A stretch of DNA of 64,000 nt, taken from positions 22,348-86,347 of the forward strand of contig CAKVLG010000006.1 in the NCBI GenBank assembly GCA_934756675.1, in the 5' to 3' direction. The notes below the pieces were generated by a model, which had not been told where the DNA came from, searched no databases, and saw only the letters and a list, made by a program, of their open reading frames with translations. Position 1 is the first letter of the stretch. The number at the start of each line of letters is the position of its first letter. Made by a program: the position numbers and the translations under genes. This document shows, piece by piece, positions 35,201 to 42,059 of the stretch. The DNA is from an uncultured Clostridia bacterium. GTDB taxonomy: Bacteria; Bacillota; Clostridia; Christensenellales; UBA1242.

Positions 35201-38167
35201 TATGGTAAGTTCCCAGGTGAAGTGGTTATACTGACTGCTCACTGGGAAGCAAATACCATTACAATTGTGTATGAAGAAGGCAAACCAGATGATTGCAGAT
35301 CTGAAATGAAAGACTCATTTGCTCACAGTGCATCATATAAGTATGACCAAGACTTTAAATTGCAGAAGATGTTATACAAAGGTGCTCAAGAAGGTAGTTA
35401 TACGTATACGCATCTTGATGGTTACACGTTTAAAGAATGGAAATGCAGTGATACAGATTGTGGAAGTTACGACACAACTGGGGCATATCAACATACAAGC
35501 AATATTCACACAGAAGAACAAAATATTAAAAATTTACACGGTAAAATTAAGAGTGAGACAATAACTCTCACAGCTGTTTGGGAAAAGAACACATTTGTTA
35601 TTAAATACCATGCAAATGTACCAAAGGGCGCTTCTACAAAAGCAGACGCAAGGTTCTTTGATAAAGATACAGATAGTAGTGACCCTTACCACGAAGAAAC
35701 TTATACATATGACCAAGCTCAGGTGCTTGCATACATGCTTGTACCTAAAAGCGACAGCGATACATATCTCGATGGTTATACATTCTTGTATTGGTCGACA
35801 TCTGAATCTTCAAAAAAGTTTGATAACAAGCAAAACTTATTTGATTTGCCAGAAAGTGATAGATATGGTAAATTGCCTGGTCAAAAAATAGATCTTTATG
35901 CTGTTTGGAATGCAAATAAATACAATATTATTTATGACCAAAACGTACCTTTGGATACTAAATTTACGTTAAATAGTAACACAGACAGATATCCAAATTT
36001 TGGTGAAAAATACGAATATACATTCGATACACAATTCAATTTATATGAAGTAAAACCTTATGCATTAAAAGGTTATACATTCATGGGGTGGGCATTTGCT
36101 GCGGTTGGTTCAATAAAAGATACCGAAACATTTGCAGACCAACATTATACAAACAAACAATCTATCCATGGGGTAACAGATAGTGCCCGAAATATTAAAG
36201 ATGAAGCACATAATTATCTAGCAGGGCGTTTACCAATTGGTTGTGATAGCGCAACTGGTGGCGGCGAGATTGTGCTTTATGCAATTTGGGGCAAGCAAGA
36301 ATTTACTATCAAGTTCGACATGAACACAGGCAGCGAGAGTGCGACTAGATTAAAACTACCAGGATACAATCTTCCTGATGATGATGCCGCCTTTAGTGCA
36401 ACGCCAAGCGACAAAAAAGTTTGGACAGATACAGCCTTTGGTGAGTTGCCAGTTGTTTCGAGTTATGGTTTCGACTTCACAGGTTGGTACTTTAAACCAG
36501 ATTACGAAGACCCAGGCCGCACATATCGTGACGAAGAATCTGCATACAATTATTTAGCAACAACTGTGCTCAGCAACGATATTTGGAACAACTTGAAGTA
36601 TAGCGATAGTCAGCTACTTAATGACGTTTATGAAAGCGGAAATAAATCATTTAAACTTTATGCTCACTGGCATATAAAGAGTTTTAATGTTAAGTTCGAA
36701 AACTTAGTTAATGCCGACGATCCAAATAATATTAAAGGTACGGTAGCTGGCGACCTTTATGAATATAATTCTCCTGACAACATAAAAGAAGTTGGTGCTG
36801 GTGTGTATGATAACAATACTATGTTTTTTGGTAACTATGCAGTTATCGACTTGACGCCAACCGTTGGTTATTTTGTTAACAGATTGCATTTTTATGCAAC
36901 AGACAGGATGTCAGGTGAAGTTAGGGAATATATCCATACAATTAAGTGGGATCATAACGCAAAAAAAGTGTCGACAGACGATGCTGGCTCTTATGAAAAA
37001 GAGCACTTTATGGAAGGCATTGAATATATCTATTATGATTATCTAAATGATGAAGATGTTAACCATATACGTATTGTGATTGAGTTTGTTAAGGCTGACA
37101 TAAAAATCGTTGGCGAAGAAGATGTTCAAACATTTGAAGTTGGCTTTAAGTCTAAAGCTGGTACAGAAAAAGACTTGTTTACAACTATTGTAGAATATGG
37201 AAAAACGATTGATGAAAGGTTGTTTGTGTTCCCATATAGGAATGCGTATAAGTTTAATCAATATCGTATGAAAAATAAATATGCACCAGTTGGTACTTAC
37301 TCTGATGACGACGATAATTATGATGTCACACATGCAAAATATATAGACAAACTTATTAAAAACGATGCTATCATAACGCTTGAATATGGCGAATCAAGAA
37401 CGCAAAGAGTACACTTCTTTTTGTGGAATGGATCTAGTTACGAAGAGCGAACTGGTCTATCTACACAATACATTTTGTGTGATAATGGCAAAAAGACAAG
37501 CGATTTTAATGGAACAAACTATACACTTGAAGAAGATTTGCTTGTGATAGAAAATCGTTATGACACAACTACGAACTTTGATTATGGAACGCCAATTGTA
37601 ATTGTTAAAGATGGAAAAGAACAGACCATTTATGGGTTCACATATGGCGGTGTGTCGTTAATACTTCCAACCGATAACAGCAACTATTGGCCAGTTAATA
37701 CATATCTTTCAAGGTACATAATCACGGGCTCTGCGCCAGCTGGAAAGTATTATTCAAATAATATGAACGACGATCCTAAAGCTGAGATTATTGTTAATGA
37801 AAGCGATTACACGCAATTTGACTTAGCATATATGATTCAAGAAGAAATCAATGTCTATGCGGTTTATAACAAACCATCGTTTAAATTTCTTGCGGATCGA
37901 AATGTTGAATGCTATGTTCCTGGGTACGATAATTCTGAGATATATAAATACATAAAATATGTACGCATTACTAGCAGTGAATTAGATGATTTAAAAAGTC
38001 TGCTTAAAGAATATGGAAATTTACCAGCGGCATTAGATAAATTCAAGAATAATAATTCTGGTCCAATTCACATAGCATATTTGGTGGACAAGAAAAATAA
38101 CACTATTTATCAAGTAACAATTAACTATTATAACAATGACAATGGTACAATAGAAAACTTTTTTTAA
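29204..38167 (+). CDS. Giant exported protein with Listeria-Bacteroides (InlB B) repeats
   Basis: A 2987-residue surface-type protein. A signal anchor lies at residues 8-34. Residues 40-560 are beta-rich and propeller-like. A Ser/Glu/Thr linker (ESSSEETEETEE) lies near 565. From about 710 there are at least eleven units ending in LYAVW/LTAHW-type strands and starting TYTVKY-type: near 714, 802, 883, 1589, 1685, 1801, 1914, 2017, 2129, 2238, 2365 and 2492. The GY(T)FxGW core is clear. Ig-like modules sit at about 1060-1580. The C-terminus (GTIENFF) has no LPXTG, SLH or transmembrane anchor, so attachment would be by the N-terminal helix. A role in adhesion is inference from the repeat type. 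The ATG at 29204 lies 10 nt after GGAG; an out-of-frame ATG at 29197 lies between them. Confidence 0.88.
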   Translation: MAKKISNSLKVTIIALVITMCIAFGGVLLAVLSRGNNTNLSAGQKTLISSLQSDEDHSSKLDAKELNLGSASYDRVLKDFGEYCLVQVGEGKKLLSLRTGFEGVEVNLTFDDVLSINGNLVLAVIGQKYQVYKIAYKNSSTIVGEQQLAFAADYANFFGNIAIGYYTKLEITPQEIYNDHLRIYNISGNTPELVLEQTNVVAYDFSDAAIAFTNISLDNGLPKSFTKIYLQTQNGNLEFEKQLENDVSISVEKTDFQVGDKYISFKGYHNIRITDNFIYDAYRRIVSPDKADYISGGNGIKITTKLYSRTNDKSIELLDGHYFDTFSEDQNGIALLVGEKYTADNQLDLENRIALLYDTNLDIVISYDYVKYGKPIGYKNGLIICDSGILTIIGAEEVSFSQRIEDRGIYALRLTPSEKIVLGIASGVVYAINLETGDVSKIADYSSRFVDGKMICKTQNADKTYTYYLYDLNGNLSEIKNIYVEGDFEYYTMLGTGYYFEKVNDRTVNIKNFAGATLFSNVSIESFEFSINDDKVLVANFNNGTKFMSIKSTFVNRVWLAESSSEETEETEETVMPVSYGSNELQDTSNVALATGNSSTTTAKKGTSMRTTDDKFVVCLNGTTFTVSSLNEQYEVSNCTVFTMKIEFQTVSGNNGLVSTKPSNKFDRVIIDADGNGYKTVEKNIKKYENKNNNNTISDDNTHYRVTVYYTIKTYTVTFNNSSGGKDTDGVTLKSTPTVPSPGTIVVAYGYQTEIKSTCTATGYTLIGWAETKNATAATVVVGGKYTVTKNVTLYAVWSRDTYKITFKDNFNSLTTYGNYAPSGSVTSPVTAKYGDTITLPKQGLLKAYGYYQQGWYYGKIKDCGSSVTVTGNATYTASWRMVTYNITYSFAYIGKYKSYKKSSSSPVTTVERNYNLTNTLEYTSNYYCVSEETGKYHTFGASWQGYKDGSKTNWHIGYFYAMIDDAKNDFTSSKKSFYLYPTVSTATEMNALLSVDYSVIGTGNAADDMLFNSSGGYEQYSISSITCNGTALTNSTAAPGGTVTYAYGSNLEIKLNMKNGVEFIDATGGLYRNGSKSTQIFRAGASNGWAKVTVNGNVVTLSFTGMQAKYISGDTLDGGNIKFSVKLKTYNISAGNNGTVEKPAMTIGSNTYNPTVFHYGRAFKITYSVSSGNVFDKLTFNSKDFETKLTYNGSRNDLSFSNLGTPTENGDVKTYTYSGYKFILTSKDDCSFTLVIEGNIQGDIDCSITTKVVENDLVIKKNNDMYSSNDSGLTIDCRNRTVKSGETFTIKLTPASGYVVSSVSFKYYNKESTNSVPGTGIVYNESSNTITISKMFFELEITVNYHRALEITLKSSTPIQGNKIYTLYGVNVNGDKVIFVEDDLVKNGKKYVTISYSSANTVDAFGVAAGGYVAVITILGNDDINTFKLEPVSNEDRLYYLPNAKDKVSVNIDGSGGRTEVEIEKFIVDIKVETYLGKGSGQYDEESDRDGRKYYTTNVIDYNYYYNKKVIKGKYSYSGTVYTLDGNVFKILAKDTAGDLQGYLIERITIDDKEYKAVSGTATAAFFLAEYRKTNTRSFTAKIYYKPIEYTVEYYAGTFDISGDSGNETTGTVAPTKHLFNVESTLSSSEFTRTNWKHIGWSTSSADITSNSGKREDYILGAVVKQLANTNDATVKLYAAWQVNKFDVEFDVNDFTNGNGSTAAEVPSTVSINYLDKFKLPTVTREGYTFRGWYANVYKAADYDLAFGEGQAQAVAKLPPYALRVDNNETLTYIKYNSLVKAGAVSGSKITLHAYWTANKFKVIYNYDAPTGCNSTIDSRYYVTGEFVQGTTGPASPYWVYTYDQESELRYMPVTTDTTKDTYLYGYTFVGWSNEPKGAKVYDNQDEKIKNSYGKTEDDNNQVIELYTLWKANTYTVKYDAKNPSSTSSVVDWLADSEMTFDQANVISYVNIGEVDGKTSIMGYKFLNWTTNNTDGTEITIENQADLNSNTLFAQDKKYGKFPGEVVILTAHWEANTITIVYEEGKPDDCRSEMKDSFAHSASYKYDQDFKLQKMLYKGAQEGSYTYTHLDGYTFKEWKCSDTDCGSYDTTGAYQHTSNIHTEEQNIKNLHGKIKSETITLTAVWEKNTFVIKYHANVPKGASTKADARFFDKDTDSSDPYHEETYTYDQAQVLAYMLVPKSDSDTYLDGYTFLYWSTSESSKKFDNKQNLFDLPESDRYGKLPGQKIDLYAVWNANKYNIIYDQNVPLDTKFTLNSNTDRYPNFGEKYEYTFDTQFNLYEVKPYALKGYTFMGWAFAAVGSIKDTETFADQHYTNKQSIHGVTDSARNIKDEAHNYLAGRLPIGCDSATGGGEIVLYAIWGKQEFTIKFDMNTGSESATRLKLPGYNLPDDDAAFSATPSDKKVWTDTAFGELPVVSSYGFDFTGWYFKPDYEDPGRTYRDEESAYNYLATTVLSNDIWNNLKYSDSQLLNDVYESGNKSFKLYAHWHIKSFNVKFENLVNADDPNNIKGTVAGDLYEYNSPDNIKEVGAGVYDNNTMFFGNYAVIDLTPTVGYFVNRLHFYATDRMSGEVREYIHTIKWDHNAKKVSTDDAGSYEKEHFMEGIEYIYYDYLNDEDVNHIRIVIEFVKADIKIVGEEDVQTFEVGFKSKAGTEKDLFTTIVEYGKTIDERLFVFPYRNAYKFNQYRMKNKYAPVGTYSDDDDNYDVTHAKYIDKLIKNDAIITLEYGESRTQRVHFFLWNGSSYEERTGLSTQYILCDNGKKTSDFNGTNYTLEEDLLVIENRYDTTTNFDYGTPIVIVKDGKEQTIYGFTYGGVSLILPTDNSNYWPVNTYLSRYIITGSAPAGKYYSNNMNDDPKAEIIVNESDYTQFDLAYMIQEEINVYAVYNKPSFKFLADRNVECYVPGYDNSEIYKYIKYVRITSSELDDLKSLLKEYGNLPAALDKFKNNNSGPIHIAYLVDKKNNTIYQVTINYYNNDNGTIENFF

Positions 38168-38209
38168 TTAAATACGGTTTTGAGATAAAGAATAATTTAG
38201 ATTTATTGT

Positions 38210-38238
38210 TTGACAAAAAATATTAATATTGTTACAAT
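38210..38238 (+). promoter_or_regulatory. Consensus promoter of the lipoprotein gene
   Basis: TTGACA (38210-38215), 17 bp spacer, TACAAT (38233-38238). GTGAGG and the ATG at 38259 follow. Confidence 0.8.
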
Positions 38239-38258
38239 TATTTTGTGAGGAATTGATT

Positions 38259-38903
38259 ATGAAAAAATTCAGTAAAATTTTTAGTTCAATTTGTTTAGTT
38301 TTGGTTTTAGGTGTGGCTGTGCTTTTTGCCGGCTGCGCAAAAAAACCTAGAGTAGAAATCAGCGTCACAACTGGCGGTGGTGTCTATGTTGTTGGCGAAA
38401 GCACATCGGCAATCGGCTCACATGCTGTCGATAGCGGTGAAAATTATAGATTTAATATCATTGCAGACAGCGGATATTATATCGCAGGCATAAAAGTTAA
38501 TGGGGAAGATGTTGACATTTCTGGTTTCGAAAAGAACAAAGAAGGATATCTTGTTGACCACCTTTATGTTATTAATAACGTTGAAAGTGACGTTACTGTT
38601 TTTATCACTTTTGCTCCATGCAAATATGACCTTAGAATTGTATTTAGCGACGGTAAATTCTTAACATACAAAAATGTTGAATACAAAAAACAATTCACAC
38701 TATTTAAGTATGAAGTAGAAGGCAAGTCAAAATCTTTCTATTATAACGACATTAATGGTAAAGCTCATTATCTTGGCGACAATTGTTTGTTTACTATGGG
38801 TGGCAAGAATAGTGCGCTTTATGCAGAAGACAAATATAGTGCCGATTTCAAAACTAGACTTGATGCAATTTTTACTGGTTACGAAGTTTCTGTAACAGAA
38901 TAA
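38259..38903 (+). CDS. Lipoprotein with Ig-like module
   Basis: A 214-residue exported lipoprotein. A signal peptide is followed by lipobox LFAGC, with the lipidated Cys at about residue 25. The mature part opens with a module (GGGVYVVGES... SGENYRFNIIADSGYYIAGIKVNG) like one in the neighbouring giant protein (SGETFTIKLTPASGYVVSSV, around its residue 1285). Function is unknown; shared module and adjacency suggest a joint surface role. The ATG at 38259 is chosen because it starts the signal peptide and follows GTGAGG; the TTG-initiated longer frame from 38229 would begin upstream of the expected transcript start. It has its own promoter and terminator. Confidence 0.85.
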   Translation: MKKFSKIFSSICLVLVLGVAVLFAGCAKKPRVEISVTTGGGVYVVGESTSAIGSHAVDSGENYRFNIIADSGYYIAGIKVNGEDVDISGFEKNKEGYLVDHLYVINNVESDVTVFITFAPCKYDLRIVFSDGKFLTYKNVEYKKQFTLFKYEVEGKSKSFYYNDINGKAHYLGDNCLFTMGGKNSALYAEDKYSADFKTRLDAIFTGYEVSVTE

Positions 38904-38915
38904 ATTTAAATCAAT

Positions 38916-38947
38916 AAAAAGCAAGGGGGCTTTGCCCTTGCTTTTTT
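38916..38947 (+). terminator. Terminator of the lipoprotein gene
   Basis: Stem AAAAAGCAAGGG / CCCTTGCTTTTT, loop about GGCTTTG, T run. Confidence 0.9.
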
Positions 38948-38978
38948 GTGTTCAAAAAGTGTTATTTTAAAACAATTT

Positions 38979-39010
38979 AAAACAGTGGTTTGTGACCACT
39001 GTTTTTTTTG
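38979..39010. terminator. Second hairpin, bidirectional terminator with trxB
   Basis: Stem AAAACAGTGGT / ACCACTGTTTT with T8 on the plus side and TTTT on the minus side. It serves mainly the convergent trxB. Confidence 0.75.
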
Positions 39011-39044
39011 TTGTGAGTTATTGACTACTATTATCTAATTTATT

Positions 39045-39965
39045 TTAGTTTAGATAATTTATAACGCCTAGTGCTGCGATTGCACCGTCTGATGTTGCGG
39101 TTACAATTTGTCGAAGTTTTTTGACCCTTGCGTCGCCAGCTGCAAACACGCCAGGAAGTGATGTTTTCATGTCACTATCGGTAACAATATAGCCAGAGCT
39201 GTCGAGCTCGATTAAGTCTTGCAAAAGGGCGGTGTCTGGTGTTCTACCAATTGCAACAAAAACTCCGTCGATTAACAAGGTTTTTGTTTCTCCAGTTAGT
39301 TTGTTTAATATATCAATGGCATTAACTTTTTCTTTACCAGTAATATCCACAATTGTGGTGTTCAGCAAATATTCAACTTTGTTGGCACTAGCAAGTTCAT
39401 CGACTTTTTTAATCAAAATATCGTCCGCACGGAATGCGTCCCTGCGGTGAATGATATATACTTTTTTGCAAATGTTAGATAAATATATAACATCGGTAAA
39501 AGCTGTGTTTCCGCCACCAACAACAGCGACTGTTTTGTTAGCGTAAAGTGAGCCGTCACACGTTGCACAAAAACTTACGCCATTGCCAATGTAGCGTCTT
39601 TCACCTTGACATTCAAGTTGGCGATTAGATGCACCAAGAGCCAAAATAACGGTTTTTGTTTGAATTAGCCCCATATATGTGCGGAGTGATTTTATTTCAC
39701 CATGTAAGTCATAGCTCAAAACATCGCTTTGCACGATTTTAACACCAAGGCTTTCGACTTGGTCTTTCATCGCAAGGGATAAGTCAGTGCCAGTTATGCT
39801 TTTGAACCCTGGGTAGTTTTCGATTAAAGTAGTGTTAACCATTTGGCCGCCGGGTGTTTCGCGTTCTAAAACAAGACATTTTTTGCCAGCTCTTGCAAGA
39901 TATATTGCACTTGTCAGCCCGGCGGGGCCGCCACCGACGATTACACAGTCATATATTTTTTCCAT
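39045..39965 (-). CDS. trxB: Thioredoxin reductase
   Basis: FAD/NADPH enzyme of 306 residues that reduces thioredoxin. FAD-binding VIVGGGPAGLTSAIYLA lies near the N-terminus, the redox-active FCATCDG in the middle, an NADPH-binding VAVVGGGNTAF loop after it, and the C-terminal FAD motif PGVFAAGDARVK with RQIVTATSDGAIAA. The ATG at 39965 follows AAGGAG; an earlier in-frame ATG at 39983 would put that site inside the coding region. No thioredoxin gene is in the window. A nearby hairpin (AAGGG / CCCTT, about 40027-40044) sits in the leader region but has no clear role. Confidence 0.95.
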   Translation of the reverse strand: MEKIYDCVIVGGGPAGLTSAIYLARAGKKCLVLERETPGGQMVNTTLIENYPGFKSITGTDLSLAMKDQVESLGVKIVQSDVLSYDLHGEIKSLRTYMGLIQTKTVILALGASNRQLECQGERRYIGNGVSFCATCDGSLYANKTVAVVGGGNTAFTDVIYLSNICKKVYIIHRRDAFRADDILIKKVDELASANKVEYLLNTTIVDITGKEKVNAIDILNKLTGETKTLLIDGVFVAIGRTPDTALLQDLIELDSSGYIVTDSDMKTSLPGVFAAGDARVKKLRQIVTATSDGAIAALGVINYLN

Positions 39966-40127
39966 ATTATTCTCCTTGTGCATTTATATAATTATTTTGA
40001 CTTAATTCTATATTTTTTAGTGGAGCAAAGGGTAAGTACCCCTTGCAATGTTATTATCAAGATTATAGCATGTTTATTAATTTTAACCAAATAAAAAAAT
40101 AAATATAAAAAATTTTGGCACAAATGA

Positions 40128-40156
40128 TTGACATCGTCGTATTGGGGGTATATTAT
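40128..40156 (+). promoter_or_regulatory. Promoter of the ctsR-clpC operon
   Basis: TTGACA (40128-40133), 17 bp spacer, TATTAT (40151-40156). The start is expected near 40163, just ahead of the CtsR operator. Confidence 0.85.
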
Positions 40157-40168
40157 ATATGTATAAAG

Positions 40169-40185
40169 TTTGACTTTCTTTGACC
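40169..40185. promoter_or_regulatory. CtsR operator
   Basis: TTTGACTTTCTTTGACC, the reverse complement of GGTCAAAGAAAGTCAAA, a full match to the CtsR heptad pair RGTCAAANANRGTCAAA. It lies just after the expected transcription start, so CtsR would block its own operon until heat or protein stress. Confidence 0.93.
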
Positions 40186-40209
40186 ATTGTTAAACTTAAA
40201 GGAGATACT

Positions 40210-40671
40210 ATGGCAAATATTAGTGATATTATTGAGCAATTTATTATCAAAACTATGGGGAACGACAATGAAGTTGATATTTCACGCAATGAACTAGCAA
40301 ACTTTTTCCGTTGTGCGCCAAGTCAGATTAACTATGTGCTTGAGACTAGATTTACCGTTGACCGTGGCTATGTAAAAGAGAGCAAACGTGGCGGCAGTGG
40401 TTTTATTAAGATTAGTAAAATCAATGTCGATGATGAGAACTATGTTAACAAATTGATACTAGAAAGTGTAGGCGATGCATTAAACTACAAAAGATTAAGT
40501 CAGATTACCGAAAAACTTGTTAGTGAAGAAATTATTACTAGCAAAGAACGAGAATTGATACTTGCTGGCTTGTCTGACGAGTCTTTAGCTATGCCGCTTA
40601 CGATTCGCGACAATATTCGTGCACGAAGTTTTAAAAATGTTTTAACAACACTTTTAAAGGAGAACAAGTAA
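40210..40671 (+). CDS. ctsR: Heat-shock repressor CtsR
   Basis: Transcriptional repressor of clp genes, 153 residues. The winged-helix N-terminal domain has RNELANFFRCAPSQINYVLE and the beta-wing KRGGSGFIKI (tip glycines kept), and the C-terminal dimerisation domain contains RDNIRARSFKNVL. The ATG at 40210 follows AAAGGAG; an earlier GTG/ATG-type frame start at 40180 would fall inside the operator. It is the first gene of the operon ctsR-mcsA-mcsB-clpC and overlaps mcsA by 1 bp. McsB arginine phosphorylation of CtsR is the known derepression route in relatives. Confidence 0.95.
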   Translation: MANISDIIEQFIIKTMGNDNEVDISRNELANFFRCAPSQINYVLETRFTVDRGYVKESKRGGSGFIKISKINVDDENYVNKLILESVGDALNYKRLSQITEKLVSEEIITSKERELILAGLSDESLAMPLTIRDNIRARSFKNVLTTLLKENK

Positions 40672-41054
40672 TGCAAACATCTTTCGATAATGCTGTTAAT
40701 GACTTAAATGGTTATCGTGATGTTTTTGATGTTCCTGTTTTGCCAACAGCTCGCAAGGTTTGTCCTTTTTGCAAAACAGAGTTAGAAGATTACAAAGATA
40801 CATATTTTGTTGGTTGTCCAGCTTGCTACAACACTTTTAATCAAGAGATTAAACGCGATTGTTTGCAAATTCATGGCAAAAACAAGCATGTTGGCAAGAT
40901 TCCAGAAAAGTATAAGACAATTGCAGGCAAACAAGCTGAATTGCAACAACTTGAGTTTCAAAAATCAAGAGCTGTTGAAATGGAAGATTATGAGCTTGCA
41001 AACTTAATTAAGCAAAAAATAGCTAAGATTAAAGGAGAGATTTATGGCTACTGA
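40671..41054 (+). CDS. mcsA: McsA, activator of McsB, short form
   Basis: Zinc-binding partner of the arginine kinase McsB. The 127 residues hold two CxxC pairs (C31-x2-C34 and C49-x2-C52) and a C-terminal UVR-type coiled coil (AVEMEDYELANLIKQKI). Bacillus subtilis McsA is about 185 residues with an additional N-terminal zinc module; that part is missing here. The kept half aligns well (GCPACYNTFN, HVGKIPEKY). The ribosome site is AAAGGAG. It overlaps mcsB by 11 bp, which fits tight co-translation of the complex. Confidence 0.9.
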   Translation: MQTSFDNAVNDLNGYRDVFDVPVLPTARKVCPFCKTELEDYKDTYFVGCPACYNTFNQEIKRDCLQIHGKNKHVGKIPEKYKTIAGKQAELQQLEFQKSRAVEMEDYELANLIKQKIAKIKGEIYGY

Positions 41055-42054
41055 TCTTAGTTCAATTGTTATAAGCAGTCGTATTAGGCTTGCAAGATGT
41101 TTGGCAAAAATGCCGTTCCCAAACAGGCTTTCGGACGAAAAAGGAACAGATGTTTTGTCGAAGATTAATGGTGCGTTAAAGAACTTTAAGTTCACACTTT
41201 ATAAATGCAAAAACTTGCCAGAGTTAGATAGTGAACTCTTGCGAGAAAAACATCTTATTTCTAGCGATTTACTAGAACACAAAAATATTAGCGGTGTATT
41301 ATTAAACGATGACGAAACCGTTGCTATTATGATTAACGAAGAAGACCATGTTCGCGAGCAATGTATTATGCCTGGACTTGCATTAAACAAGGCATATGAA
41401 ACTATTAATAAAATCGATGATGAACTATTGCGTAATCTTGATATTGCGTTTGATAGTGAGCTCGGTTTTTTGAATAGTTGCATTACAAATGTTGGCACGG
41501 GCATGCGTGCGTCTGTTATGGTGTTTTTGCCAGCACTGACAATGCTTGGCGAAATCAATGCACACATAACAACATTGTCTAATCAAGGTTTTGTTGTGCG
41601 TGGTGTGTATGGTGAAGGTAGTGGCAGTAGCGGATACATGTACCAAGTGTCTAACAGCCGCAGTCTTGGTGTTAGCGAGCGTGAGATTATCTCTGGCGTA
41701 GAAGCTAGTGTAAAACGTTTGTGTATGCTTGAGATTGATGCGCGCAACCGTTTGCTTTCGGAAAGGCATGATGAAATCGTTGACCGCGTGTGGCGTAGCT
41801 TTGGTCTACTAACAAACTGTTACAAACTTGGTGCAGACGAATTTATGAAGCTTGCGGGCGAAGTTAAAATTGGGTTGGCGCTTGGCTTGCTTAGGTTTAA
41901 AGACTGCTACATAATCGACAAGCTGATATTCAAATGCATGCCATCGAGCTTAATTAAGATTGCTGGTAGAACGATGTCTGGTTCCGAAACAGATAAATTC
42001 CGTGCTGAATATGTTGGAAAGTTCTTAGAAGATAATAGAATAAATAGGAGGTAG
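41044..42054 (+). CDS. mcsB: Protein arginine kinase McsB
   Basis: Phosphorylates arginines on proteins to mark them for ClpCP and inactivates CtsR. The 336 residues carry the phosphagen-kinase catalytic features: SSRIRLAR near residue 11, INEEDHVREQC near 98, a TNVGTGMRASVM substrate/ATP loop near 150, and RGVYGEGSGSSGYMYQVSN near 187. Length is slightly below the usual 350-360. The ribosome site AAAGGAGAG lies within mcsA. clpC starts 5 bp after the stop. Confidence 0.95.
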   Translation: MATDLSSIVISSRIRLARCLAKMPFPNRLSDEKGTDVLSKINGALKNFKFTLYKCKNLPELDSELLREKHLISSDLLEHKNISGVLLNDDETVAIMINEEDHVREQCIMPGLALNKAYETINKIDDELLRNLDIAFDSELGFLNSCITNVGTGMRASVMVFLPALTMLGEINAHITTLSNQGFVVRGVYGEGSGSSGYMYQVSNSRSLGVSEREIISGVEASVKRLCMLEIDARNRLLSERHDEIVDRVWRSFGLLTNCYKLGADEFMKLAGEVKIGLALGLLRFKDCYIIDKLIFKCMPSSLIKIAGRTMSGSETDKFRAEYVGKFLEDNRINRR

Positions 42055-42059
42055 ATTTT

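Noticed and set aside
29204..38167. Assembly artefact or tandem DNA repeat in the giant gene
   Set aside because: The repeats are similar only at protein level; the DNA is well diverged and the frame stays open for 2987 codons.
41199..41769. Long minus-strand frames inside mcsB and similar shadows in uvrB, uvrA and clpC
   Set aside because: They lie antisense to well-conserved genes, lack ribosome sites and have no family features.
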